Positions 9,196-18,425 of a stretch of DNA of 64,000 bases are shown piece after piece. The stretch lies in NCBI RefSeq assembly GCF_000227135.1, contig NC_018262.1, forward strand, positions 1,188,223-1,252,222. Reading direction: 5' to 3'. This DNA is from Leishmania donovani (taxonomy: Eukaryota; Euglenozoa; Kinetoplastea; Trypanosomatida; Trypanosomatidae). The notes beneath the pieces were generated by a model that saw only the letters and a list, made by a program, of their open reading frames with translations, had not been told where the DNA came from and made no database searches. A program made the position numbers and the translations under genes. The first letter of the stretch is position 1. Each line of letters opens with the position of its first letter.

Positions 9196-11379
9196 CTAGA
9201 ACGGGCCCCGTAGCTCCTTGGTGTAAGCATTCTTGTCCAGAATCCTGGATATCTGCAATGCAGCGTAGATCATGGGTAGCGGTATCTGCACCACGAGGGC
9301 GTGTGCCTCCTCCTTCACGGATGCCCCCTCAAAGTGCTCGCGCAAGAACTCCAAGAAGTAGGGCAATATGGCGTCTGTTGAGTCGCTGCCATCCTCCTGT
9401 AGCGTCAACCGAGGGCAGGCCGAAGCGCGGCGTGACGACATCTCCGTCTCGTCGTTGATCAGCGACGGCACACAGCGCACCTCAAAACGAATAAGACACT
9501 GCCGCTCCTGCTGCGAAGTCTCGCCGGCCGCCGTCTTGTTGGTGGCATGGCTGCCGTAGGGAGCACTGAGGTCGTAGTAAGAGCTGTTCTCGTCGCGAAG
9601 CCACGCAGGACTACGGTACTTGTCGAGCGCACCAAGCCGCCTCGCCATAACCTTCTTGCCCGTTCCGTCGTCGTTTGTCTCAACGACTGCGGTTTTAGGC
9701 GGCTCGACCTCCGTGCAGTACAAGTACGGGCCGGTGATGGGCGGGTGGTTGCTCGCGTAAACGACGGAGCCGACAAACTGCGCGTCTGGGTAGCTTGATC
9801 GGGTATTGTCAGTGTCGTTGTACTGGCCTTGGTAGGCGGCAATCTTCAGCGGGCCCTCTGTGACGCTGCACCGCATGGCGAGGGCGACCGGTTCACCTAG
9901 GCGCGTCAGCACACGCTGGAAGAAGCAGATGCTGCTCGCCAAGGCAGCTGTGGTAGAGAGAAAAGTACTCTCAAAAGAGGCGCCACCGTCGCCGACGCCG
10001 ATGAGCAGGCCGTAGTGGTCCTCGAGAGAGTACCGGTGCACCTCGCGCAGCACCGAAATGATGTTAGGGTCGTCGGCCTGCTCGCGGCGCAAGGCAAACT
10101 GGTGGCGCACATATGCGCCGGTCGTTGGTGTCGTCGACGGCGGCCTCGGAATGCACTCGGTGAAGAAGGAGGAGCGCATGCCACGCGGCAGGCAGTGCAT
10201 AAAGTGTGGAACCTGGAAGAGTTGCGGGTACGGGTTAGCGGAAAACTCGATGCGCGTGTCGAAAGCAACGAATAGGTCGAGAAACCCGCTGTGGGGAGTG
10301 TCATTGTAAATACGGAACTGCACCTTGCCGTGTTTTAAGCTGACCACTGGGACTCGCGGGATCTCCTCGGTGTTCTCGGCCCCGAAACCAGTGACAGAAT
10401 TGGCGGCTTCCTCGGGGTGAATGGCATCCGAGAGGGACAACTGCGAGATGCATCCGATGGACACGTGATGCAGCGCATCGCTGACCGCACTAGCCCTCAT
10501 CCCACGACGCGGCAGCGCGGGGGCGGTGGTGCTGCACCGCTTGATGGGCTGCCCGAAGGGATCCGCAGAGCTGTTCTGAAAACGGATGTAGGCCTTCAAG
10601 TCTACAATATGCGACAGATAGGGGGCCTTCTCTCCAATCGCCTGCGCGGAGAGATCCACCGAGAACTCGACAAAGGCGCCACAAAATGGTGCTGACAGGA
10701 GATAGCGTCCATTCGGCAGGTGTGCCGTGAACGCGAAGCCGGCCTGCGCTGGGCAGAAGAAAGACTCCAGACGTCGCCGACCCGCCTCTTCGGTGTAGTA
10801 AAGGCGGTGGTACCGGCGCTGAAAGAGCGCAGGCAGCCGCCCCAGCTGGAAGAACACGGCGACGTTCCTCAGCTCATTAACCTCAGTGCGATCGGTGCAC
10901 ATCGGGCAGCGAAATGCGTTCGTCGAGTGAAATGTGCCAACGAAGGAGATATCGTTGACGGAGCGGAAGTGCGCAACGTCGCAGCCGCACGACCGGCAAG
11001 TGATGACAAAGTAGACGGACATCCACGACTGCTGCACCGCGAGGAGCAGTTGCGCCGTCACCACCTCGATCGGCACTTTAAATAGCGCCGCCAGCGCGAG
11101 CGGGTTCCATAGAGTGAAGGCGTTATAGAAGGGACGCTGCTCATTGCACGCCTTCACAATAGCTTGGTCCACCAGCGTGAGCTCTTCCTGCAAGATGCGG
11201 CCCGTCCGGGGCACCGAGAAGAAGGTTTGGTGATTGAAAGGGGAGCACGAGTCCAGGAACGGTTCACAGAAGGCCTCCAGCGCAACCCAGAAGTTCTTGT
11301 CCAATTGTTCATGGGGCAACGAGGTCCACAGACGGCGAAGCGTCGCCTTGTCTATCCGTGAAGTCGCCGGAAAACGCAT
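9196..11379 (-). CDS. Putative DUF5939/class III nucleotidyl cyclase-like protein, catalytic motifs degenerate
   Basis: This 727-residue protein starts at ATG 11377-11379; the frame upstream runs through a pyrimidine tract and splice acceptor. Residues 90-180 carry 'WNPLALAALF', then two CxxC pairs (Cys128/131 and Cys158/161) and 'RNVAVFFQLGRLPALF'. This is the layout I know from the DUF5939 module found N-terminal to many bacterial adenylate cyclases. Further on, 'GLLIGVGDGGASFESTF' (Asp464), an Ala-rich helix 'STTAALASSICFFQRVL', then 'VALAMRCSVTEGPLKIA' and 'FVGSVVYASNHPP' match the order of the second half of a class III cyclase domain. The first metal-Asp motif (F-[TA]-D-[IL]-x-G-S) is not visible. 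It is probably a non-catalytic or highly divergent cyclase homologue. No transmembrane segment is evident, so it is likely soluble. The family call is inferred from pattern only. Confidence 0.5.
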   Translation of the reverse strand: MRFPATSRIDKATLRRLWTSLPHEQLDKNFWVALEAFCEPFLDSCSPFNHQTFFSVPRTGRILQEELTLVDQAIVKACNEQRPFYNAFTLWNPLALAALFKVPIEVVTAQLLLAVQQSWMSVYFVITCRSCGCDVAHFRSVNDISFVGTFHSTNAFRCPMCTDRTEVNELRNVAVFFQLGRLPALFQRRYHRLYYTEEAGRRRLESFFCPAQAGFAFTAHLPNGRYLLSAPFCGAFVEFSVDLSAQAIGEKAPYLSHIVDLKAYIRFQNSSADPFGQPIKRCSTTAPALPRRGMRASAVSDALHHVSIGCISQLSLSDAIHPEEAANSVTGFGAENTEEIPRVPVVSLKHGKVQFRIYNDTPHSGFLDLFVAFDTRIEFSANPYPQLFQVPHFMHCLPRGMRSSFFTECIPRPPSTTPTTGAYVRHQFALRREQADDPNIISVLREVHRYSLEDHYGLLIGVGDGGASFESTFLSTTAALASSICFFQRVLTRLGEPVALAMRCSVTEGPLKIAAYQGQYNDTDNTRSSYPDAQFVGSVVYASNHPPITGPYLYCTEVEPPKTAVVETNDDGTGKKVMARRLGALDKYRSPAWLRDENSSYYDLSAPYGSHATNKTAAGETSQQERQCLIRFEVRCVPSLINDETEMSSRRASACPRLTLQEDGSDSTDAILPYFLEFLREHFEGASVKEEAHALVVQIPLPMIYAALQISRILDKNAYTKELRGPF

Positions 11380-11393
11380 TACCAGAGGATGCG

Positions 11394-11445
11394 CTATATA
11401 CAAGGGAGGAGAGAAGTCACGGAGAGAGGGGGGCGAGAGAGAGAT
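11394..11445 (-). promoter_or_regulatory. Trans-splice acceptor region of the cyclase-like gene
   Basis: On the minus strand a long CT-rich tract at about 11400-11445 is followed by the first AG at 11394-11395, 14 bases before ATG 11379. This supports the internal ATG over the longer open frame. Confidence 0.55.
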
Positions 11446-12263
11446 GACCGTAAGGGACAAAACTATGTTGCCTCTTCCCCGTTGCCACCAGACCATGTGG
11501 GGGGAGGGGGGGGGCGAATAAGGAGCAACGGCAGTAACATCGAGACGACACCGGTTCAGGTGACAGGCAGTACGTCGCGCACGTGTAGAAGACGAGAAAA
11601 GGAAGGAGGTTGAAGAAGAGAAAAGCAGAGATGAGCGCGCGAGTGCGTGGTACACATGAGGTGCGAAACGTCCACACTACGTCAACGTGGAGCATGACAG
11701 ACAGCAGATGCGGCCTACTGGCAGTGTCAGAAAGGCCACCATCGATCGTGAAGCCCCTCGTTAGGCGCCACTGTTTCAGCGAACGTGTCAGCCGTGCGCC
11801 CCCTTGCCTAAATTGCCCACGCACATGCGCAAGTAACACAGCTGAAGGAAAGGGTGTACGCGAACGGTAGACTTTCGCGTGCTGCACAAATGTGCGGGCG
11901 GGCGTTGGGGCGAGGAAGCGCTGTTCCTTTTGACTTCTTGTGCGTTTTTTTTTCCCATTTTGTCTTGGCTATTTCTGAAGAACGCCGGTGCCTTTTATGG
12001 CGGTGAACGCCTAGTCTCAGTTCGAGGTCGTGGCGGCTCTTGCAATTCACGCGCCTCGACACCCTCGTAAGTAGTGCGGCGCTATGTACATGACGGCAGA
12101 AAGTTTAAGGAGAGTGGTCTGTCTGCCTAGCAAGAGCGCCGTCGCAAAAGCTTTTTTTTTTTTTGCGTCGTTCCCCCGCCTTTGTAGGCGGGTGCTGCTC
12201 AATGTTTTCTTACCGCGCCGCACGCATGCACGCGGTCAAGCACCAAGACATGCATGCCCCACG
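11446..12263. other. Intergenic region
   Basis: Spacer containing a G-rich stretch (about 11500-11516) and a T9 run at about 11945-11953. Open frames on both strands lack recognisable content. Confidence 0.6.
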
Positions 12264-12689
12264 TCAGTATTGGTAAACACCGAACACCGTCACCGTCGCA
12301 AACAGGTGTTTGCTCACGTACACCTCCTCAAAGTAATTGTCCGTATCGGAGTCCCAGAACATTTTGCACCCCGTCCGCATACCCTCGCCACGCTGCTCGC
12401 CAATCATGCAGTGCACAATGATCTTGTATCGCTCGAGGTCTTTCGAGCGAATCTTGTCCCGCACAGTGTCAGCTATCTCCTTGCTAATGCTCTGGATCTC
12501 ATCGGCGTTGTACTCCTGGTCCTCCAGGCGACTCTCGAGCACCGACTTCGCAATCGGCTTCAGTTCATTAGGGCGGAACTTGTGATGGTGGTCCGGCCGG
12601 AGAGAAAAGGTAGTGGCGTCAACTTCCCCCTGCATTCTGGAGCGTTGTCTAGTAGTTCCTCTTTCGGTTCCTCGCAGAGGCCAATGCAT
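12264..12689 (-). CDS. Tctex1-domain dynein light chain (DYNLT2B/Tctex1d2-like)
   Basis: This 141-residue protein starts at the first ATG after a T-rich tract (12687-12689). An alternative in-frame ATG at 12633-12635 would give 123 residues. The Tctex1 fold is complete, from 'FRPNELKPIAKSVLESRL' through the helix 'QSISKEIADTVRDKIRS' and the strands 'RYKIIVHCMIGEQRGEG' and 'CKMFWDSDTDNYFEE', to the C-terminal 'ATVTVFGVYQY'. Length and C terminus fit the Tctex1-domain light chains of cytoplasmic/intraflagellar and axonemal dyneins, where they bind the dynein intermediate chain. The similarity seems closest to the DYNLT2B group, which fits a flagellate. Family confidence is high; the subgroup is an inference. 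Confidence 0.88.
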   Translation of the reverse strand: MHWPLRGTERGTTRQRSRMQGEVDATTFSLRPDHHHKFRPNELKPIAKSVLESRLEDQEYNADEIQSISKEIADTVRDKIRSKDLERYKIIVHCMIGEQRGEGMRTGCKMFWDSDTDNYFEEVYVSKHLFATVTVFGVYQY

Positions 12690-13984
12690 GTATATATGAA
12701 CGATGTCGAAGCGGATATGCTATGATGGCGAGGCGTATTCGCGAAAAAAAAAAACGATGGGGGCCAAGAAGCGGAAGGAGGCGATACTCCGAAGCAAAGA
12801 GGTCGCAGCCCTCGGTAACGCCACGATGAAGAAGTACAGAGGTGCAGAGATGATGCGATGAGAGCAAGGTCAAGGGTTCCTTTTTCATGGACTGAGGGAG
12901 GGCAGCGGCAGCAGACCGATCATGGCTTTCTGTAGCTACTGGAGGGCACGAGACGCACTACGTTGACGATTCGTGAGCCTCCGACCAACTCAAGAAGCTC
13001 TAAATGCCAGGTCGTTTTTGTTTGTTTTCTGTTCAGTGGTCACACGAGGCACCGCAGTGTTGTCTGTGCACTCGCGCCGCCAGACACTAGTACTGCATCC
13101 AATTCGTGCCAACCCTTGTTCTTGTGCGGTTGTTTGCCTGTGGTGCAGACGTATTCGGCGTCTACGTGAGTATAGAGCAGGGACGGAGGAACTGTGTGAA
13201 AGGAAGAGAGCCACGAGCAGTCAAAGGAGAGAAGCCACACACACACACCCGCACGCACGCGTGAAAACGAAAAAGGGAAAGGAGAAAATGATGGCGAGTG
13301 CGCCACGGAGAAAACCGCTCAGAGAGGAGAACGTCGCAGAGCTGATTTGTCTGGGTGCCTGCCTAACTGCGCCCAGCCCCCCACCAACCCCGCAGCCCCG
13401 CCGGCGCCGGCAGCGGCAAAAACAAGGCGATATCGGTCAAAAAGAAGAAAAAGGGGTGGGGTCTACATACATCTATCGATTTGCATAGTTGCATCACACA
13501 CAATGCAGGAAAAAAAAACGGGACGGATCACGAAATGTTGCCCTCTCGGTGATTTTTTTCCTTTTGCCTTTTCAGCTGCTTGACTTGCAGGCACAGACCG
13601 CTCATTCTACCTTCGTCGGTGTATGGGCACGTGGCCGTGCGCCCTGCCTACTCAACGGCCAACGGGACTCAAAAGCAGTAGAGGTAAGCCCAGGCAGCGG
13701 ACGAAGGAAGAACACACAATCGCGGAGGCAGATGCAGCGGAAAGCCCTACAATACGCAAATGGTAAGAAGAGAACGAAATGATAGGGACAAGACATCGCG
13801 GAATCCGGTAAAAACAAAAAAAACAAACAAAAAAAAAAACACATCATGAAGGGGTGCCATGTGCCGACGATCACCGCACACCTTCACTTGTGTACTCCTG
13901 TGGCGTTGATAGAGTGCAAAACAGCAAGGTCGGCCTCAATCGGCCGCGGTGCAACAGGCGTGCTGTGAAATGTACGGCAGCGGT
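12690..13984. other. Intergenic region, left part of a 5.7-kb gene-poor stretch
   Basis: This holds plus-strand A runs (12745-12754, 13507-13514, about 13815-13840), a T8 run near 13552 and a CA-rich patch at 13236-13260. No coding sequence is convincing on either strand. Confidence 0.55.
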
Positions 13985-14848
13985 GACACTAGCGCAGAAG
14001 CGTCATATTTGTGTTCTGCAATGCTTGCCGTATTCCACACGTCCGCGCACTAGATGCCCCATCACGCACCCATTGGGGCGGTCCTGCCAGCGAACGTCGT
14101 TGAAGTTCGTCAGCGGCCGCTCCAGGACATCGTCGTGTAGGGTTGAATCCCCAAACTGGGACGTCGCCTAGCACGTAAAGAGCAGCTTCCGCCCCACATC
14201 ACCTCGGAGGGCGCCGCGAAAGCCAACGCATGCTTTGCGAATCTCGCGGTGGGGAAAGGGGGCCCCTCCGTGTTGGTCTGAAGGTTCGCCTCATGCTCGG
14301 AATTTGTGAACGTTCATTGCGAGGATGCAGCCGTTATGAATCAGTATCGGCGCCTCCGTGTGGAGGTGCAGCCCCCCACAAACGCTTGCGGGCACTAGAC
14401 TCACTGCCCGAGCGCTGTCAGCTTCGATCGCCTCTTCATTCTGCGGAGCCCAGGGATCACAGCCACCCTTGTAATGGAACTCCTCAGCGTGGCCGCCGGA
14501 GTGGCAGAAAGTCTGCGCACCACTCACAAAAAGCACCTCCCTATCGGACAGCCCCTGGCACTAGACGCGCGAAACCGCCATCTGCGGTGCAAGTGTCATG
14601 CGATTTTCTTCACGTACGCAGCCGAACTGCAGAAGACCGCAGCCGAAGAGTTTAGCGAAGCCGACGTGCATGGCGTTCGTGTCGTTCTCGATGGCACTGG
14701 TGCGGCACACTGGCACAGAGCACACAGGGCGTGGGCCGACCATGAACTGTGAAAACGCCCTTTGGGAGTCTCTTATCTTCAACTCGAGGCAACGCGTGTG
14801 TGCGGCGGATCCAGCCAGCTGATCACTTCGGCGACGGCAGCTGATCAA
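13985..14848 (-). mobile_element. Degenerate ingi/L1Tc-type non-LTR retroelement (DIRE), reverse-transcriptase remnant A
   Basis: Translating the minus strand across frames gives reverse-transcriptase-like blocks in the right order. 'GPRPVCSVPVCRTSAIE' and 'LLQFGCVREENRM' (14561-14848) resemble the RPV..T and Q.GFR..RS blocks. 'IEADSARAVSLVPASV' followed by 'EAPILIHNGCILAMN' (14291-14536) resembles the VDxSxAFDxV block and the following helix. 'GDVPVWGFNPTRR' and a distal 'NTNMTLLR' (13989-14174) sit where GVPQG and FADDLTLL would be. Frameshifts and stop codons separate the blocks, so the copy is dead. Each block alone is weak; the order and spacing make the case. The true ends are not defined. 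Confidence 0.42.
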
Positions 14849-16385
14849 GCACGCCAGGAAACCGCTTGTCTTACAATCGAGGAGCGCGTGAAAGCCTGTG
14901 AGGGTTCAGCTAAACGGTGACGAGAATATGCAACAAGGTAGCTTGCGTAAGGCCCCCATATTGTTTTTGGGTCTACCCCTGCCGGTTCTGTGGCCGCGGC
15001 AGGCGGCAATGCCTCTGAGAGACGTGACGTACGCCGTCCACCGCGGGTATTGGGTAACTTCTCGCGCTTTCGATTCTTGGGGGGTGGGCCAAACGCGAAA
15101 AGAAGCAGGAGCACAGCTATGCCAAGATTTCTTCGCTCAACAAGACGAGACGATGGGCCGCACCCCGTACCAGCAGAGGCACTGCCTTGTCTGGGAATAT
15201 GGCCGCTGCATCCGAAAACATCTTTCTCGTCCAGGAGACATACCGGACGAGAGGTAGTTCCGCTTCCCGGCCTTCCCCCACCGCCTCCACCGCGTGGCAA
15301 AGTGGGACAAAGTCGCTTTCCTGTTTGCCCTTCACGCGCCTACGTGCCTCCGCAGAATGTGCTGCATCGAGTCCCACGTCAAGCCATGTTGACGGCTTTC
15401 CCCCATGCGCGTGCCAAGCAGAGCACACGAACGGATCACCACGTGCCTGCCACATAGCTAATGCTTGTAGTCACGAACAGTTTGCGTGCGGAGGCGGCAG
15501 GCATTGGCAGCGCAAGCAATGCGGCTCATCACATACTTTTGCGCCCCCGCCCGCTGAGCTGCCGACGTGAATACGAACTCAGGTGGTCTTACAAGGTGAA
15601 CGTCTTGAAGCAGCGGTCGAGCTTGCGCTGCGGCAGGAGGTTGTTTCTCATAGTAAAAGAGAGAAAGCGAGGCACGAGAGAGAGAGAGAGAGATGCCGAC
15701 GATATGCGAGGGCTACCGGGAAGTGAGGCCAACTCTGCCGCGGTGGCGGCAGCCCATTAGCTTCGATGGCCGTTTCGCCTCCTGCGGAGAGGGCGCTCTA
15801 CAAAGCGCAAGAAAGACAACGTGAGAAGGGATAAAACGATCTCACGCTCTCGGAAAACGAGAGAGCAAACGGAAAAGGATCAAGGTGCTCTTGTGTCGCG
15901 CACACCCCGTCGCTGCACAGACTCATCCAAAACGCCAATGACTACGACGATGTCGGCTGGTGCATGCCTTTTCTATCAGCTCTTCTCACATCAGCCAATC
16001 GTCGCGGCAGTAGTGTGTAGAAAGAAGAAAAGAACAGAAGTGACCTTGTACAGAGAAGACATATTCTTTTTTTTTTCGGGGTGGGTGGAGCGACAGTGCG
16101 GTTGGGCAGATGCTTCGGTAAGGGCGTGCAGTACTCACGGGAGAGTGCTGTCAGCACACGTGAGCGCGAGCCTTATATGAGAGGCGACGGAAGAAATGAA
16201 GCAATAATAAAAGCAGGCAAAATAAAAACAGAATGCTCCTCCTTTCACAGCGTCGGAACAGATACGATTTCGCACCGCACGACGCTACGTGCGAAACAGT
16301 CCAACAGGCTGCAGTGCTCTCGTTCCTTCCTTCGGCGTGTCCATTCTGACATACTGCATGAGTCCGTGTCCAACGTAATCCGCCC
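14849..16385. other. Gene-poor stretch, possibly the 5' part of retroelement A
   Basis: No intact gene is visible. Minus-strand frames at 14845-15300 and 15117-15455 are open and GC-rich and could be decayed upstream parts of the neighbouring retroelement, but I recognise no endonuclease motif. An AG microsatellite lies at about 15674-15694 and a T10 run at about 16069. Confidence 0.4.
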
Positions 16386-16870
16386 CATCACGGGCCTCTC
16401 ACGTGGCGAGCAGTAGCCGTAGACACGCGCCGCAGTACTGCTGACTCTGTCATATGCCCAAGACCTCTGCCTCGAAATCCGCCTGCCTTCCTCGAACGTA
16501 CTCTCTCCGCAGCTCCCCCTCTGCCGGTCGCCACCTGGGGCACCTCTCGGAGAGGTGCAGACTCAGCACACAAGTAGGCAATGCGATGGCTGGGTGGGCG
16601 ATGCCTTTAAGACACAACGGCACCTCACCAATCATTTGCAAACAAGAAACATGATTCCTCCTGCAGGTCGCTCCCATGCAACGCTATCCACAACCTCATT
16701 GCGAGCATCGGTACTGAAAAATCGCCCTCACCCGCCCACCCCATCGGCTGTGGGTGCTTGACCCTGTCGCCTCCACAAGTGCTTCGGCATTGGGCCGGGA
16801 CAGATGTTAGGAGAAGGGCGTCCCCCCTAGTCCCCCGGCGAGTGGGGCGCAGCACCCGGAGAAGTCACGC
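16386..16870. repeat. Possible short degenerate retroposon (SIDER-like) sequence
   Basis: This compact GC-rich block with short G/C homopolymers (for example 'ggggcgtcccccctag'-type sequence near 16818-16835) lies beside the decayed retroelement and within a likely 3' UTR. Its size and texture fit the ~0.5-kb SIDER elements of Leishmania. I could not verify the 79-bp signature or target-site duplications from memory, so this is a weak proposal. Confidence 0.2.
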
Positions 16871-17107
16871 GCAGCTATCCATGGCCATCAAGGAGCTCTC
16901 GGGGAACAAAAAAAAAAAGCAGACACCGTAGAAGCGACAACAAAGGAGAAGAGGCAGCGGAGAGCACCGCCGCTCCGCATCAATGTACATCTGAGATTCC
17001 AATGAGAGAAGAAACCAAAGCGGCACACGCAACACACCAGTTCTCGCAGTAAGATGAGTTCAGGTTTCAACAAACGCCTCCCGCCATCACCACATCTGTT
17101 CACCACC

Positions 17108-17416
17108 GCACACGCGACCACAGCTCACCCACCTCTGCGGCACCACGGCTACACTCTGGTCGTCTAGGGCGCACCGCCCTCTGCCGCGAAATCGAGCCGC
17201 GCGCCTCGGGCGCCAGACGGGCCTCCGCTGGGGCGCATGCCTCGATCCAAGCAGGGTCGCCTGCAGCGTCCTGCGCTCCAGGGCAGTGGCGACGGCGTCT
17301 CTGTCGCCCGCGTAACAGGGGGCGGCCACCGCGCACGCCGCACGAGCTCGAGGAGGAGGCGGGCCAGCCTCGGGGCAGGGCCCTCTGAGACCCGGCCTGC
17401 GTGCCGTGCTCCTGCG
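17108..17416. repeat. GC-rich repeat alpha, copy 1 (runs into assembly gap)
   Basis: Nearly identical to 55550-55860 and 58987-59300, with only a few substitutions noticed (for example a G/T at the 'cctcg' site and an A/G before 'cccggcc'). The left end is shorter than in the other two copies. The right end is cut by N bases. No known element is recognised. It lies downstream of the gene at 18426-21857 on the transcribed strand. Confidence 0.9.
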
Positions 17417-17994
17417 NNNNNNNNNNNNNNNNNNNNNNNNNNNNNNNNNNNNNNNNNNNNNNNNNNNNNNNNNNNNNNNNNNNNNNNNNNNNNNNNNNNN
17501 NNNNNNNNNNNNNNNNNNNNNNNNNNNNNNNNNNNNNNNNNNNNNNNNNNNNNNNNNNNNNNNNNNNNNNNNNNNNNNNNNNNNNNNNNNNNNNNNNNNN
17601 NNNNNNNNNNNNNNNNNNNNNNNNNNNNNNNNNNNNNNNNNNNNNNNNNNNNNNNNNNNNNNNNNNNNNNNNNNNNNNNNNNNNNNNNNNNNNNNNNNNN
17701 NNNNNNNNNNNNNNNNNNNNNNNNNNNNNNNNNNNNNNNNNNNNNNNNNNNNNNNNNNNNNNNNNNNNNNNNNNNNNNNNNNNNNNNNNNNNNNNNNNNN
17801 NNNNNNNNNNNNNNNNNNNNNNNNNNNNNNNNNNNNNNNNNNNNNNNNNNNNNNNNNNNNNNNNNNNNNNNNNNNNNNNNNNNNNNNNNNNNNNNNNNNN
17901 NNNNNNNNNNNNNNNNNNNNNNNNNNNNNNNNNNNNNNNNNNNNNNNNNNNNNNNNNNNNNNNNNNNNNNNNNNNNNNNNNNNNNNNNNNNNNN
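17417..17994. other. Assembly gap (578 N)
   Basis: A run of undetermined bases between repeat alpha and repeat beta. The reading frames that span it are artefacts. Confidence 0.99.
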
Positions 17995-18314
17995 AGAAGG
18001 GTTGGGGCGGGGCAGCGATGGACACCAGACGGCGGAGCCCCGGTGCAGCGTGTGTGTGAGGCGTGTCGCAGCGTTGTGCAAGATGACGGCCCGCAACGTC
18101 GTCTGCTTCGAAAAGTCAGTGAATCTCACATAGCGTACGAGGCACCGCGCCGGATCAAGCGTTCTCATAGCCGACACAGGCGGAGGTGCCGGGTCTGGCG
18201 AGTGGGCGGGGTGCTGCAACGCTAGCGCAGCAGTTGAGAGCACGCCACATGCGTCCCATGCCGCCACTGCCGGCGACCCGCCGCTGCAGGAATGCGAAGC
18301 ACAGACAGGTGCCC
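17995..18314. repeat. GC-rich repeat beta, copy 1
   Basis: Matches 56421-56754 and 56867-57174 almost base for base up to 'cacagacaggt' at about 18314, where the sequences diverge. It ends about 110 bases from the stop codon of the minus-strand gene at 18426, so it forms most of that gene's proximal 3' UTR. A minus-strand frame around 'RYVRFTDFSKQTTLRAVIL' is open in all copies but belongs to no family I know. Confidence 0.9.
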
Positions 18315-18425
18315 ACGGTGAAGATGGCGAAAGTAACGGAAAAGGCTCTGTGGTGCATGGTTGAGGCATGAACACCGAGAAATCTACACAGTCTGGATTC
18401 TGACGGATGGCATCGACCGCGCGCT

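Noticed and set aside
12084..12725. 213-codon plus-strand frame
   Set aside because: Antisense to the Tctex1 light-chain gene, which has a clear family match.
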